A stretch of DNA of 64,000 nt from NCBI RefSeq assembly GCF_028198165.1, contig NZ_CP116339.1, forward strand, positions 1,283,001-1,347,000, in the 5' to 3' direction. Source of the stretch: Pseudoxanthomonas sp. JBR18. Its GTDB lineage: Bacteria > Pseudomonadota > Gammaproteobacteria > Xanthomonadales > Xanthomonadaceae. Positions 1 through 9,663 of the stretch are shown one piece after another. Every line of letters starts with the position of its first letter. Positions within the stretch are counted from its first letter, which is position 1. The notes beneath the pieces are model-generated. The model was not told the DNA's origin. It saw only the letters and a program-made list of their open reading frames with translations, and searched no databases. The translations under genes and the position numbers were made by a program.

Positions 1-549
1 CAGGCCCGCCTGATCCGCGACAACGCCGGGTACGACGAGGTCAGCTGGGACCAGTGGGTCGCCGAGAAGAAGGCCAAGCCGGTCCCGGGCGTGGTCGAAT
101 TCGCCAAGGCGGCCAAGGCCCGCGGCATCACCCTGCTGTACATCTCCAACCGCGCCGTGCATCTGAAGGACGCCACCCTGGCCAACCTGCGCAGCGCCGG
201 GCTGCCGGTGGCCGATGACAGCGTGTTCCTGGGGCTGGGCACCGTGCTCAAGGGCTGCGAGCAGAACGGCACCGAGAAGACCTGCCGACGCAAGCTGGCC
301 GGGCAGCAGTACCGGGTGCTGATGCAGTTCGGCGACCAGCTCGGCGATTTCGCCCAGGTCATCGCCAATACCGCGGAAGGCCGCGCCGGGCTGCTGGACA
401 AGTACGACGCCTGGTTCGGCCAGCGCTGGTGGATGCTGCCCGGTCCGACCTACGGGTCGTGGGAACCGGCGCTATTCAACAACGACTGGCAGCAGCCGCG
501 CGGGGTCCGCCGGGCCGCCAAGCGCGCGCAGCTGGATTTCGCCCAGTGA
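1..549 (+). CDS. 5'-nucleotidase, lipoprotein e(P4) family (partial)
   Basis: The frame is open at base 1 and runs 182 codons to TGA, so the N-terminus, including the expected lipobox and the first DxD motif, lies outside the window. The visible part matches the class C acid phosphatase / e(P4) HAD family: YISNR, then the late acidic motif GDQLGDF, then a C-terminal [13 protein letters not shown] segment. Family members are outer-membrane or periplasmic phosphatases that dephosphorylate NMN and nucleoside monophosphates. The TGA overlaps the GTG of pyrF, which suggests translational coupling. Confidence 0.85.
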   Translation, partial: QARLIRDNAGYDEVSWDQWVAEKKAKPVPGVVEFAKAAKARGITLLYISNRAVHLKDATLANLRSAGLPVADDSVFLGLGTVLKGCEQNGTEKTCRRKLAGQQYRVLMQFGDQLGDFAQVIANTAEGRAGLLDKYDAWFGQRWWMLPGPTYGSWEPALFNNDWQQPRGVRRAAKRAQLDFAQ

Positions 550-1259
550 GCGCGCTGACCCTGGGCCCGCGCGAACGCCTGATCGTCGCCCTGGACGAAC
601 CGACCGGCGCGCAGGCGCTGGAATGGGTCGACCGCCTGGGCGATGCGGTGCAGTTCTACAAGATCGGCATGGAGCTGCTGGCCTCTGGCGACTACTTCAC
701 CGTGCTCGACGCGCTGGCCAAGCGCGACAAGAAGATCTTCGTGGACCTGAAGTTCTTCGACATCCCCGCCACCATCGCCGGCGTCATCGGCGGACTCTCG
801 CGCTGGCCGGTGACCTTCGCCACGCTGCACGGCTGGCACGCACCGATGATGGAGGCCGCCGCCGACGCGCGCAGCGGCCAGCTGCGCCTGCTGGCGGTGA
901 CGGTCCTGACCTCCATGGACCGCACGGACCTGGACGCGATGGGGATCCAGGCCGATCCACAGGCGGTGGTGGTCCAGCGCGCACTGGCTGCCCAGGCCGC
1001 CGGCCTGGACGGGGTGATCTGCTCCGGGCAGGAGGCCGGCCCCGTGCGCGCGGCGACCGGCGCCGGCTTCGACATCGTCTGCCCCGGCATCCGTCCGGCC
1101 GGCAGCGCGGTGGGCGACCAGAAGCGGGTCATGGGCGTGGCCGAGGCGTTCGCCGCCGGCGCCAGCGCCATCGTGGTCGGCCGGCCGATCCGTCAGGCGC
1201 CCGATCCACGCGCCGCCGCGGAAGCGATGCAGGCGGAGATCGCCAAATCACTCATTTGA
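546..1259 (+). CDS. pyrF: orotidine 5'-phosphate decarboxylase
   Basis: Decarboxylates OMP to UMP, the last step of de novo pyrimidine synthesis, in the cytoplasm. A TIM-barrel protein of 237 aa. The N-terminal ALDEP and the catalytic [10 protein letters not shown] segment (Asp-Lys-x-x-x-Asp network) are present, as is the C-terminal VVGRPIR phosphate-binding loop. GTG at 546 is chosen because it places the protein at normal family length and overlaps the upstream stop; the open frame extends further upstream, but that part reads over the phosphatase gene. Confidence 0.95.
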   Translation: MSALTLGPRERLIVALDEPTGAQALEWVDRLGDAVQFYKIGMELLASGDYFTVLDALAKRDKKIFVDLKFFDIPATIAGVIGGLSRWPVTFATLHGWHAPMMEAAADARSGQLRLLAVTVLTSMDRTDLDAMGIQADPQAVVVQRALAAQAAGLDGVICSGQEAGPVRAATGAGFDIVCPGIRPAGSAVGDQKRVMGVAEAFAAGASAIVVGRPIRQAPDPRAAAEAMQAEIAKSLI

Positions 1260-1291
1260 AATCAATCACTTGCATCAATTAACTTAAAGTA

Positions 1292-1320
1292 TTGCCTTGG
1301 ATTCATTCAGGCGCTAGGCT
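1292..1320 (+). promoter_or_regulatory. candidate sigma70 promoter of small RNA
   Basis: TTGCCT at 1292-1297, then exactly 17 bp, then TAGGCT at 1315-1320. This puts a transcription start near 1327, just upstream of a run of hairpins that ends in a terminator. The local sequence is AT-richer than its surroundings. Confidence 0.45.
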
Positions 1321-1326
1321 GTGCGC

Positions 1327-1425
1327 CGTCCGGTTTCGACCGGGTCGTTGCCACAACCAAGTCCGCCGGGATGTTTCCCGGATTTACCAGGCCCGCGCGT
1401 CGTGATCGACCGGGCCTGTTTTTTT
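1327..1425 (+). ncRNA. candidate structured small RNA, about 99 nt
   Basis: The region holds three stem-loops in a row. The first is CCGGT-TTCG-ACCGG (1330-1343, a stable UUCG tetraloop), the second CCGGGA-TGTT-TCCCGG (1366-1381), and the third an intrinsic terminator (1388-1425). A small GTTG/CAAC hairpin sits between the first two. A promoter-like sequence lies immediately upstream and no reading frame is apparent. I do not recognise it as a named RNA family; it could also be a leader or attenuator of the lipoprotein gene starting at 1496. Confidence 0.5.
1388..1425 (+). terminator. intrinsic terminator
   Basis: Perfect 8-bp stem CAGGCCCG / CGGGCCTG (1388-1395 with 1411-1418) followed by seven T (1419-1425). 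Confidence 0.85.
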
Positions 1426-1495
1426 GCCCCGTGACGGGGTTTCTTGCCCACGCCACGGCGCTGCGGCCAAGATGAGGCTCCACAGGGGGTTACGC

Positions 1496-2467
1496 ATGCG
1501 ACTGGCCAAGCGCTCCATTGCTGTCCTTGCCTGTGCGCTGCTCGCGCTGGGCGCCTGCAAACCGGACACCGCGCCGCAGGCGCAGGTGCCCGGCCCGCCC
1601 GACGGCCCGGCCGCCACCGTGATCCATCTGGCCCAGCGACTGGGCCAGGACGATCTGGCCGGATTCGCCCGCGACGCGGTGCCGGCGGCGGACTACGCCA
1701 CCTTCGCCCGCGCCTGGTCGCAGGACCTGAGCCGCTGGCCCCTGAGCGAACTCCCCCTGCCCGAACGCATCGTGCCGATGCTGGCCACGTTGTCGGCCAA
1801 CGATGCCGAGCGCCAGCTGGGCATGGACTACGACCGCCAGCTGGCGGGTCAGACCCAGGACCTGCGCAACGCCGCCCAGACGCTGGGTCTGTTCGCCACC
1901 CAGTACGTGCGCAACCAGGGTGATTTCACTCCGGCCCAGCGCAAGCATCTGGCCCAGGTCATCCCCGCGCTGTCGTCCTGGGCCCAGGACGCCCCGCTGG
2001 CCGACGCGCCGCGCGCCCACACCGCCCTGCGCGAGCTGGTGGCGGCTGCCCGGGCTACCGGAATCGACAGCGACCTGGACCTGCGCGAGGCGGGGATGGA
2101 AGCCTCGCTGCGCAGACTCGATCCCTTCCTGGCCACGTTCGTCAAGGTCCTGGACGACTACGGCCTGTCCCTGCACGAGAGCCTGGCCCAGCTGGTGACC
2201 GGGGCGGTCACCATCGAAGGCGATGTGGCCACCGTCCAGGTCCGATACCCGCTGGCCGGCAAGCCGATCACCCTCACAGTCACCCTGCGGCGCCAAGCCG
2301 GACACTGGTATGTGGCCGACTACATGGACCGCGCCGAGGCCCTGCGCAAGCGGATGGAACAGACGCCATCGGCGCCGGACCCGGACCAGGCACCCGCCGA
2401 ACCGGCCCCGGCCGAAGACAAGGTCGCCCTGCTCCTGCGGGCGGTCGCGCGCGGGCATTGGGCATAA
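1496..2467 (+). CDS. predicted lipoprotein of unknown function
   Basis: 323 aa. The ATG at 1496 opens a type II signal peptide with charged N-terminus, hydrophobic core and lipobox LGAC at residues 18-21. The mature part is mostly alpha-helical and hydrophilic, with a C-terminal beta-rich segment (TVQVRYPLAGKPITLTVTLRR) and a Pro/Glu-rich tail. I recognise no catalytic motif. The stop TAA overlaps the ATG of plsB by one base, so the two are probably co-transcribed. The frame can be read from 1424, but that would bury the signal peptide. Confidence 0.7.
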   Translation: MRLAKRSIAVLACALLALGACKPDTAPQAQVPGPPDGPAATVIHLAQRLGQDDLAGFARDAVPAADYATFARAWSQDLSRWPLSELPLPERIVPMLATLSANDAERQLGMDYDRQLAGQTQDLRNAAQTLGLFATQYVRNQGDFTPAQRKHLAQVIPALSSWAQDAPLADAPRAHTALRELVAAARATGIDSDLDLREAGMEASLRRLDPFLATFVKVLDDYGLSLHESLAQLVTGAVTIEGDVATVQVRYPLAGKPITLTVTLRRQAGHWYVADYMDRAEALRKRMEQTPSAPDPDQAPAEPAPAEDKVALLLRAVARGHWA

Positions 2468-5139
2468 TGCCGCCAATGCCCGAACAGACTCCCCTCCCCC
2501 TCCCGGACGACAACGGTCCGCAGCCGCCGCGCGCGGGCCAGCCCGAGACCGCCGAGCACGCCGCCGCGGCCAGCGCACCGGTGGACGGCGAACACGCGCA
2601 CCTGCCGGTGCCGGTGTCCGCGCCGATCGGCCGCAGCGGCAAGGCGCCCCTGTGGGCGCGCCTGATGCACCGCCTGGTCGACCCGTGGGTGAACCTGGAC
2701 ATCGAACCGGAAGCCCCCGGGGCGATGATCGACAACCGGCCGGTCTGCTATGTGCTGGAAGACTATGGGCTGTCCAACGCCCTGATCCTGGACCGCGCCT
2801 GTCACGCCGCCGGCCTGCCCTCGCCGCTGCAGCCGATCCCGGGCGACCCGATCCGGCGCAAGCGCGCGTACCTGGCGCTGTCGCGGCGCAGTTCGCCCAC
2901 GCTGATCCCCGAAGCCGGCAGCGCCAAGACCCATTCGGACTCGCTGGCCCGGCTGCTGCAGGCACACCGCAACAACCTGGCCCTGGACGTGCAGCTGGTC
3001 CCGGTGTCGATCTTCGTGGGGCGCGCGCCGGACAAGCAGAGCGGCTGGTTCGCGGTGCTGTTCTCGGAGAACTGGGCCCTGGTGGGCCGCTTCCGCCGGC
3101 TGCTGGCCATCCTGCTCAACGGACGCAACACCATCGTGCGGTTTTCGCCGCCGGTGTCGGTCCGCGATACCGTCGCCGAACAGCTCCCCCCCGAGCGCAC
3201 GGTGCGCAAGCTCTCGCGCGTGCTGCGCACGCACTTCCACCGCATCCGCGAATCGGTGATCGGCCCGGACCTGTCGACCCGGCGTCTGCTGGTGGACCAG
3301 GTGCTGGCGGCCGAGTCGGTCAAGCAGGCCATCGCCGACCAGGCCCGCCGCGACAACACCAAGCCGGAGGACGCCTGGAAGAAGGCCCACGCCATGGCCT
3401 GGGAGATCGCCGCGGACTATTCCAACCCGGTGGTGCGCTCGGCCAGCTTCCTGCTGTCGCACGTGTGGAACCGCATCTACGCCGGCGTGCTGGTGCACCA
3501 CCTGGACAAGTTCAAGGACGCCGCGCCCGGGCACGAGATCGTCTACGTGCCCAGCCACCGCAGCCACATGGACTACCTGCTGCTGAGCTACCTGCTGTAC
3601 GAACGCGGCATCGTGCCGCCGCACATCTTTGCCGGCATCAACCTCAACCTGCCGGTGGTCGGCACCCTGCTGCGCAAGGGCGGCGCGTTCTTCGCCCGGC
3701 GCTCGTTCCGCGGCAATCCGCTGTATTCGGCGGTGTTCTCCGAATACATGGCGCAGCTGGTCGCCGGCGGCTATTCCATCGAGTACTTCGTGGAAGGCGG
3801 ACGTTCGCGTACCGGCCGGCTGCTGCCGCCCAAGGGCGGGGTGATCTCGATGACCGTGCGCGCCTACCTGCGCCAGCCGCGCAAGCCGGTGCTTTTCCAG
3901 CCGGTCTACATCGGCTACGAGAAGCTGATGGAGGGCAAGAGCTACCTGGACGAACTCTCCGGCCGGCCCAAGCAGAAGGAATCGATCTGGGGCCTGCTGT
4001 GGAACATCCCCAAGGTGCTGCGCTCCAACTTCGGCCAGGTGGTGGTGAACTTCGGCGAGCCGATCGAACTGAACGCGGTGCTGGCCGAGCACGCGCCGGA
4101 ATGGGACGGCACGCCCCTGCCCGACGAGGAAAAGCCGCGCTGGCTGTCCGATACGGTCGATGCGCTGGCCCAGACCATCAACGTGCGGGTCAACGCGGCC
4201 GCCGACGTCAACCCGATCAACCTGCTGGCGCTGGCCCTGCTGTCCACGCCCAAGCACGCCATGGCCGAGGGCGACCTGATCGCCCAGATCGAGCTGTCCA
4301 AGGCCCTGCTCAAGGAGTTGCCGTATTCGGACCGGGTGACCGTCTCCCCGCACAGCCCCGAGCGCATCATCGCCCACGGCCTGGACATCAACGTCCTGCG
4401 CCGCATCTCCCACCCGCTGGGCGATGTGCTGGACGTGGTCGACGAAGACACCGCGGTGCTGCTGAGCTATTACCGCAACAACGTCCTGCACCTGTTCACC
4501 GCGGCCTCGTGGATCGCCTGCTGCTTCCAGAACAACCGGCGCATGTCGCGCCAGCGCCTGGTCGGGCTGGGCGTGCAGCTGTATCCGTTTCTGCAGGCCG
4601 AGCTGTTCCTGCCGTGGACGCCGGAGCAGTTCAGCGCGCGCATCGAGCGCACCATCGACGTGTTCATCCAGGCGCGCCTGCTCGAGCAGGTCGGCGATGA
4701 CGACGGCGGCATCCTGGCCCGCAACGCCGGCCAGACCGACGAGGTGTTCCGCCTGCGGGCGATCGGCCACTCGCTGCAGCAGGCCTTCGAGCGCTATTAC
4801 ATCGCCATCTCGGTGCTGGTGAAGAACGGCCCTGGCACCCTGGGCTCGGCCGAGCTGGAGAGCCTGTGCCAGCAGGCCGCCCAGCGCCTGAGCCTGCTCT
4901 ATGCGCCGGCCGCCCCGGAATTCTTCGACCGCACCCTGTTCCGCGGCTTCATCCAGAAACTGCGCGAACTCAAGCTGGTCTGGCCCGACGAAAACAGCAA
5001 GCTGCTGTTCGACGAGCGCCTGGACGCCTGGGCGCGCGATGCCAAGATCATCCTCGGCCGCGAGCTGCGCCACACCATCGAACGGGTCAGCCCCGAAGCG
5101 GCGCGCCCGCAGGACACCGCTCCGGAACCGTCCGAATAA
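2467..5139 (+). CDS. plsB: glycerol-3-phosphate 1-O-acyltransferase PlsB
   Basis: Acylates sn-glycerol-3-phosphate at position 1, the first step of phospholipid synthesis, at the inner membrane. 890 aa, somewhat longer than the E. coli enzyme because of a Pro/Ala/Glu-rich N-terminal extension of about 60 residues. The acyltransferase blocks are clear: HRSHMDY (HX4D), GGAFFARRSFRGN, FVEGGRSRTGR and the FQPVYIGYEK segment. ATG at 2467 overlaps the upstream stop; ATG at 2476 is an alternative. Confidence 0.95.
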   Translation: MPPMPEQTPLPLPDDNGPQPPRAGQPETAEHAAAASAPVDGEHAHLPVPVSAPIGRSGKAPLWARLMHRLVDPWVNLDIEPEAPGAMIDNRPVCYVLEDYGLSNALILDRACHAAGLPSPLQPIPGDPIRRKRAYLALSRRSSPTLIPEAGSAKTHSDSLARLLQAHRNNLALDVQLVPVSIFVGRAPDKQSGWFAVLFSENWALVGRFRRLLAILLNGRNTIVRFSPPVSVRDTVAEQLPPERTVRKLSRVLRTHFHRIRESVIGPDLSTRRLLVDQVLAAESVKQAIADQARRDNTKPEDAWKKAHAMAWEIAADYSNPVVRSASFLLSHVWNRIYAGVLVHHLDKFKDAAPGHEIVYVPSHRSHMDYLLLSYLLYERGIVPPHIFAGINLNLPVVGTLLRKGGAFFARRSFRGNPLYSAVFSEYMAQLVAGGYSIEYFVEGGRSRTGRLLPPKGGVISMTVRAYLRQPRKPVLFQPVYIGYEKLMEGKSYLDELSGRPKQKESIWGLLWNIPKVLRSNFGQVVVNFGEPIELNAVLAEHAPEWDGTPLPDEEKPRWLSDTVDALAQTINVRVNAAADVNPINLLALALLSTPKHAMAEGDLIAQIELSKALLKELPYSDRVTVSPHSPERIIAHGLDINVLRRISHPLGDVLDVVDEDTAVLLSYYRNNVLHLFTAASWIACCFQNNRRMSRQRLVGLGVQLYPFLQAELFLPWTPEQFSARIERTIDVFIQARLLEQVGDDDGGILARNAGQTDEVFRLRAIGHSLQQAFERYYIAISVLVKNGPGTLGSAELESLCQQAAQRLSLLYAPAAPEFFDRTLFRGFIQKLRELKLVWPDENSKLLFDERLDAWARDAKIILGRELRHTIERVSPEAARPQDTAPEPSE

Positions 5140-5160
5140 GCCAAACCGGGCCCGCCCGGC

Positions 5161-5829
5161 TCAGCCCAGCATCGGAAAGGCCTGCGCCAGCCAGGCGTGG
5201 GCCGAAGCCCCGATCTCCGGCTGCTGCACCAGCTCCAGCAGGGGTGAGCCGGTGGCGCGGAAGTCGGCGGCGTGCTCGCAGACCATCACCATGCGCAGCA
5301 CCGCGCTGCCGCCGGGCAGGATCGCCGGCGGCAGGTATTCCTGGAAGCCGTAGAAAGCGAACAGCGCATGCAGCTCCGGCGGGCACATGATCAGGCCGAA
5401 GCGCACCCCGGAATCGCGCGACAGCTGGTAGGCCTCACGGACCAGCGCATCGATCACCGGCCGCACGCGATGCTCGGCCAGGACCGCCAGGCGCGAGCCG
5501 ACCACCAGGCTGGCGGCTGGCCAGGTCCCGGCAAAGCGCTCCAGACGCAGCAGACCGGCCATCTCCTGGCGCAACTGCGGGGTGTCGGCCGCATGCAGAC
5601 GCAGCGCGGCCACCGGCTCCTGCCCCTGCAGGACGACCACCTGGGTGGCGCTCATTTCCAGGGCATCATCCTCCAGCCAGGGGTCCTGGCCCTGCTCGTC
5701 GAGCAGCCGCGTGCGCAGACGGCGCAGCATGGCGCCCCCCTGGCCGGGCCCCAGGCGCACGGCGTGCAGACGCCCCTGCCCCGACGACGGGCCATGGCTG
5801 GAACTGGCGGAGGAAGCAGCGGCTTGCAT
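5161..5829 (-). CDS. GNAT / N-acyl amino acid synthase-like protein
   Basis: 222 aa from the ATG at 5829 (an in-frame upstream start at 5886 is possible). The order of elements fits the autoinducer-synthase/FeeM-like branch of the GNAT fold: LDEQGQDPW near the N-terminus, a beta strand AALRLH, then LERFAG, VGSRLAVLAEHRVRPVIDALVREAY, a helix-strand FGLIMCPPELHALFAFYGF and a C-terminal hydrophobic strand. The substrate is unknown. Convergent with plsB. Confidence 0.5.
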   Translation of the reverse strand: MQAAASSASSSHGPSSGQGRLHAVRLGPGQGGAMLRRLRTRLLDEQGQDPWLEDDALEMSATQVVVLQGQEPVAALRLHAADTPQLRQEMAGLLRLERFAGTWPAASLVVGSRLAVLAEHRVRPVIDALVREAYQLSRDSGVRFGLIMCPPELHALFAFYGFQEYLPPAILPGGSAVLRMVMVCEHAADFRATGSPLLELVQQPEIGASAHAWLAQAFPMLG

Positions 5830-5999
5830 GGAGCGGGTACCGGCTGGCCCGAAGACGCGGGTCGATAGGAGTGCCCAAGCAAACATCGCGCCAACGGCCG
5901 GATCCCGCCATCGCCTTGCCGTGCAGGGTCTCGCGCCGGGTGCGCAGGGTCCGGGGTGACGTGACGGGTCACAAGCGGCCCGATCCGGCTAGCGCAAGG

Positions 6000-6206
6000 T
6001 CAGGCCGGCTCGTCGGGGATCAGGGCGCTCTCCAGCCGGGCGATGCAGTCCTTCAGCCACAGCTTGCGCTTCTTCAGACGCTTGACGGACAGTTCGTCGG
6101 CCTGGATGCCCGCGAGCAGGCGCAGGATCTCTTCGTCCAGATCGCGGTGTTCCCGCCGCAGGCGGGTCAGCCGGGAGACCACCTCTTCGGTCGCGCCGTT
6201 GTCCAT
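6000..6206 (-). CDS. YdcH/DUF465 family protein
   Basis: 68 aa, highly charged, predicted as one helical hairpin or coiled coil: [14 protein letters not shown]...[22 protein letters not shown]. The LKKRKLxLKD core is the hallmark of the small DUF465 (YdcH) family, whose function is unknown. ATG at 6206 gives the usual family length. It is divergent from ttcA, and 67 bp separate the two starts. Confidence 0.8.
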   Translation of the reverse strand: MDNGATEEVVSRLTRLRREHRDLDEEILRLLAGIQADELSVKRLKKRKLWLKDCIARLESALIPDEPA

Positions 6207-6273
6207 GGGCGCAGCATACCCCGCGCACGTGTCGGCGGTGAGACCCGCGCCACGGGCCGGTAAAATGCCCGGC

Positions 6274-7182
6274 ATGAGCACGCCTTTGCCCCTGCAGCTG
6301 CTGGACGATCCAGCCCCCCGCCCGGCCGACCGGCACGGCCGCGCCTATCGCGAGCAGACCAAGCTGGCCAAGCGCTTGCGTCGCCAGGTCGGCCAGGCCA
6401 TTGCCGACTACGGGATGATCGAGGCCGGCGACAAGGTGATGGTCTGCCTGTCCGGCGGCAAGGACAGCTACACGATGCTCGACGTGCTGCTGCAGCTGCA
6501 GAAGAAGGCCCCGGTGGACTTCGAACTGGTGGCGGTCAACCTGGACCAGAAGCAGCCCGGCTTCCCCGAGCACGTGCTGCCGGCCTATCTGGAATCCTTG
6601 GGCGTGCCGTACCACATCATCGAGCAGGACACCTACTCGGTGGTCAGCCGGGTGATCCCCGAAGGCAAGACGATGTGCTCGCTGTGCTCGCGTATGCGCC
6701 GCGGCGCGCTGTACAGCTACGCCGCCGAGCACGGCTTCACCAAGATCGCCCTGGGTCACCACCGCGACGACATGGTGGCCACCTTCTTCATGAACCTGTT
6801 CCACCACGCCAAGCTATCGGGCATGCCGCCCAAGCTGCTGTCCGACGATGGCCGCCACGTGGTGATCCGGCCGCTGGCCTACGTGCGCGAGGCCGACATC
6901 GTCGACTATGCCGAGGCAAAGGCCTTCCCGATCATTCCCTGCAACCTGTGCGGCAGCCAGGAAAACCTGCAGCGGCGCCAGGTCGGCCACATGCTCAAGG
7001 CCTGGGAGAAGGAATCGCCGGGGCGGATCGAGCAGATCGCCCGGGCGCTGGGCGACATCCGGCCCTCGCAGCTGGCCGATCCGAAGCTGTTCGATTTCCT
7101 CGCCCTGGGCGCGCGCGGGGCCGGCGCGCCGCCCGATGCCCGCGCCTGGCTGGGCGGTGGCCAGGACGAGCACCAGGACTGA
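6274..7182 (+). CDS. ttcA: tRNA 2-thiocytidine(32) synthetase TtcA
   Basis: Introduces the 2-thio group at cytidine 32 of tRNA using an iron-sulfur cluster and ATP. 302 aa. The PP-loop SGGKDS, the central [10 protein letters not shown] (CxxC) and the later PCNLCGSQ cysteine pair are all present, with GHHRDD between them. ATG at 6274 is preferred (an in-frame ATG at 6265 is close); the longer open frame to 6043 reads over the opposite-strand DUF465 gene. Confidence 0.95.
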   Translation: MSTPLPLQLLDDPAPRPADRHGRAYREQTKLAKRLRRQVGQAIADYGMIEAGDKVMVCLSGGKDSYTMLDVLLQLQKKAPVDFELVAVNLDQKQPGFPEHVLPAYLESLGVPYHIIEQDTYSVVSRVIPEGKTMCSLCSRMRRGALYSYAAEHGFTKIALGHHRDDMVATFFMNLFHHAKLSGMPPKLLSDDGRHVVIRPLAYVREADIVDYAEAKAFPIIPCNLCGSQENLQRRQVGHMLKAWEKESPGRIEQIARALGDIRPSQLADPKLFDFLALGARGAGAPPDARAWLGGGQDEHQD

Positions 7183-7322
7183 GGCCGCCCCGGCCCGATT
7201 CCGGGCTCCCTGCGGCGACCGCCTGTCAAGGGTGTCGGCCGCGGCGCCAGCGGCGATAATCGTCGGTCCATTCTTTCGCGCCGGACGCTTTGCCAGCGCC
7301 GCGCCCCCATCTGGTCCCTCGC

Positions 7323-8225
7323 ATGTTCTTTCGCAACCTGACCCTGTTCCGCTTCCCCACCTCGCTGGATTTCTCCGAACTGGACAGCCAACTGCAGCAG
7401 GCCCCGCTCAAGCCGGTCGGCCCGCTGGAGATGAGCTCGCGCGGCTTCATCTCCCCGTTCGGCCGCAACGAGGAAGTCGCCAGCCACCGCGCCGACGAGG
7501 CCATCTGGGTCAGCGTTGGCGGCGAGGACAAGATCCTGCCCGGCGCGGTGGTCAACGACCTGCTGGCGCGCAAACTCGACGAGATCGAGGAAAAGGAAGG
7601 CCGCCGCCCCGGTGGCAAGACCCGCAAGCGCCTCAAGGACGACCTGCTCCACGAGCTGCTGCCGCGCGCCTTCGTCAAGCCCTCGCGCATCGATGCCATG
7701 CTGGACCTGAAGTCCGGTTTCATCGCTGTGGACGCCTCCTCGCGCAAGAGCGCCGAGAACGTGGTCTCCGAACTGCGCGGCGCCATGGGCAGCTTCCCGG
7801 CCGTGCCGGTCAACGCCGAGGTCGCCCCGCAGTCCATCCTCACCGCCTGGATCGCTGGCGAGCCTTTGCCCGAGGGGCTGAGCCTGGGTGAGGAATGCGA
7901 GATGAAGGACCCCATCGACGGCGGGGCCGTGGTCAAGTGCCAGCACCAGGAATTGCGCTGCGAGGAGATCGACAAGCACCTGGAAGCCGGCAAGCAGGTC
8001 ACCAAGCTGGCCCTGGTGTTGGACGACCACGTGTCCTTCGTCCTGGGCGATGACCTGATCATCCGCAAGCTCAAGTTCCTCGATGGCGTGGTCGACCAGC
8101 TCGAATCGACCGGCAGCGACGACCTGCGCGCCGAGTTGGACACGCGCTTCGCGCTGATGAGCGCCGAGGTGCGGCGCCTGTTCACCATCCTGGAAGGCGC
8201 GCTCAAGTTCAGCCGCATGGAATGA
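7323..8225 (+). CDS. rdgC: recombination-associated protein RdgC
   Basis: 300 aa. RdgC is a ring-shaped, sequence-independent DNA-binding protein that restrains RecA activity. The N-terminal MFFRNLTLFRF, the FISPFGRNEE block, the basic patch GKTRKRLKDDLLHELLPRAF and the FVLGDDLIIRKLKFLDGV segment are typical. Start at 7323 matches the conserved MFFRN opening. Confidence 0.95.
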   Translation: MFFRNLTLFRFPTSLDFSELDSQLQQAPLKPVGPLEMSSRGFISPFGRNEEVASHRADEAIWVSVGGEDKILPGAVVNDLLARKLDEIEEKEGRRPGGKTRKRLKDDLLHELLPRAFVKPSRIDAMLDLKSGFIAVDASSRKSAENVVSELRGAMGSFPAVPVNAEVAPQSILTAWIAGEPLPEGLSLGEECEMKDPIDGGAVVKCQHQELRCEEIDKHLEAGKQVTKLALVLDDHVSFVLGDDLIIRKLKFLDGVVDQLESTGSDDLRAELDTRFALMSAEVRRLFTILEGALKFSRME

Positions 8226-8393
8226 GGCCGCGCGGCCCTGACCTGATTATTCGCGTTCATCTTCGGTAGGTTGCGACGGTTCGCCCCGGTGAACCGTACT
8301 GTCTTGTGAGGAGCGCGAACCAGATGGTGCTTCGCTGCCATCCGCCGGTGCGACCTCACTGCAGCTCATGCAACGTCAGATTCAGCCCATGCC

Positions 8394-8400
8394 AAGGAGG
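8394..8400 (+). promoter_or_regulatory. strong ribosome binding site
   Basis: AAGGAGG, six bases before the ATG at 8407. It decides the start of the small secreted protein over the in-frame codon at 8368. Confidence 0.75.
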
Positions 8401-8406
8401 CAACCG

Positions 8407-8775
8407 ATGCGCAGCTTGATCCCGGCTTTCCTGTTCGTTCTCTGCACGACCGCTCTGGCGCAACCGCCGGAGCAGAAGGACACCACGCTCCATGTCCCGG
8501 GGGTCGTGACATCATCGGGCAAGGCCTTCGTTGCCCAATGTGATGACAACGCCTTTTCAGCCTCGGAGGCACCCGAGGCTCTGGCCACTCGGTGCGCACG
8601 ACTGCTTGGCAAATGGAGAGCAGAGGCCCGGCTCACGGGTGTCCGTCGCCACAATCCGCTGGCACAGGGCGCCTATCCTGTCGCGGATCACCGGGGTGCG
8701 GAGCTGCCTTTCGACACGGTCGCGACGTTGCGTGAAGCACCACTCACTGCGAGCTACGGAGTGGGTTCGCGCTGA
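8407..8775 (+). CDS. small secreted protein of unknown function
   Basis: 122 aa with a clear signal peptide (MRSLIPAFLFVLCTTALA, cleavage near residue 18) and two cysteines in the mature part (QCDDN, TRCAR) that could form a disulfide. No family recognised. It stands alone between rdgC and the metallopeptidase gene, with no obvious terminator on either side. Confidence 0.6.
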   Translation: MRSLIPAFLFVLCTTALAQPPEQKDTTLHVPGVVTSSGKAFVAQCDDNAFSASEAPEALATRCARLLGKWRAEARLTGVRRHNPLAQGAYPVADHRGAELPFDTVATLREAPLTASYGVGSR

Positions 8776-8853
8776 AGGGCCGGCCTGACCGTATCGTTTC
8801 CGTATTGTTTCCGTGTCGTTCCGGCGTCGCATGGGTCCGCCTAGAATGGCCCC

Positions 8854-9636
8854 ATGCTGCTGCGCCGGCTCACCGCCAAACCACCCCGCAGCGTCGAGCG
8901 CGACACCATCGTCGTGCCGGCGCGTGCCGGCGCGCCCCCCATCGAGGTTCAGCGTGTGCGCGACCCGCGTGCGCGCCGCATCCGCCTGAGCGTGGATGAG
9001 CGCGGCGCGCGCCTGACCCTGCCCTCGCGGGCCAGCCTGCTGGCCGGCGAGCGCTTCCTGGAAGAGCACCACCAGTGGCTGTGCGAGCAGCTGGCCCGCA
9101 GCGCCGTGCCCGAGACGGTGCAGCCGCTGCGCCCGCACGTGACCCCCAGCCTGCCGCTCCGGGGACAGGACATCGCCCTGCACTGGCGCAGCGGCCGCTA
9201 TACGCGGCTGGACCTGCACGAGGATGGTCTGCACCTGCAATGGCCCGAGCGCGCCAGCCAGGCGACCCTGGTCCGTACCCTGCGCAGCTTCTACGAAACC
9301 CAGGCCATGGCCGATGTGCAGGCCTGGACTCCGCGCCATCTGCCCGGCCTGCCGCGCGCGCCGGGCCGGGTGCGCTTCAAGATCATGTCCTCGCAATGGG
9401 GCTCGCTCAGTCCGGACGGGTCGATGGCACTGGACCTGTCCCTGGTCCTGGCCCGGCCGTCGGCCTTCGAGTACGTGCTGGTCCACGAGCTGTGCCACCT
9501 GGCCCAGGCCAACCACTCGCCGGCGTTCTGGGCCGAGGTGCAGGCGCGCTTTCCCGACTGGCGCGCCGAACGCGCCTACTTCCACGAACACGGCCGCATC
9601 CTCAAGGCGCAGCTGCGCACCCTGCTGCAGAGCTGA
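8854..9636 (+). CDS. YgjP/DUF45-type M48-like metallopeptidase
   Basis: 260 aa. The C-terminal half has the zinc motif VHELCHL (HExxH variant HELCH at about residues 212-216), followed by the third ligand region NHSPAFWAEV, the standard arrangement of the YgjP/SprT-like DUF45 family. The N-terminal half has the RDPRARRIRLSV segment typical of the family. Function is not established; members are predicted soluble zinc peptidases. No signal peptide. Confidence 0.85.
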   Translation: MLLRRLTAKPPRSVERDTIVVPARAGAPPIEVQRVRDPRARRIRLSVDERGARLTLPSRASLLAGERFLEEHHQWLCEQLARSAVPETVQPLRPHVTPSLPLRGQDIALHWRSGRYTRLDLHEDGLHLQWPERASQATLVRTLRSFYETQAMADVQAWTPRHLPGLPRAPGRVRFKIMSSQWGSLSPDGSMALDLSLVLARPSAFEYVLVHELCHLAQANHSPAFWAEVQARFPDWRAERAYFHEHGRILKAQLRTLLQS

Positions 9637-9663
9637 CCACCTCGATTGGTGGGAGACGCCATT

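Noticed and set aside
2320..5073. 917-codon open frame on the minus strand
   Set aside because: It is the complement of plsB; GC bias keeps the antisense frame open. No domain and no start signal.
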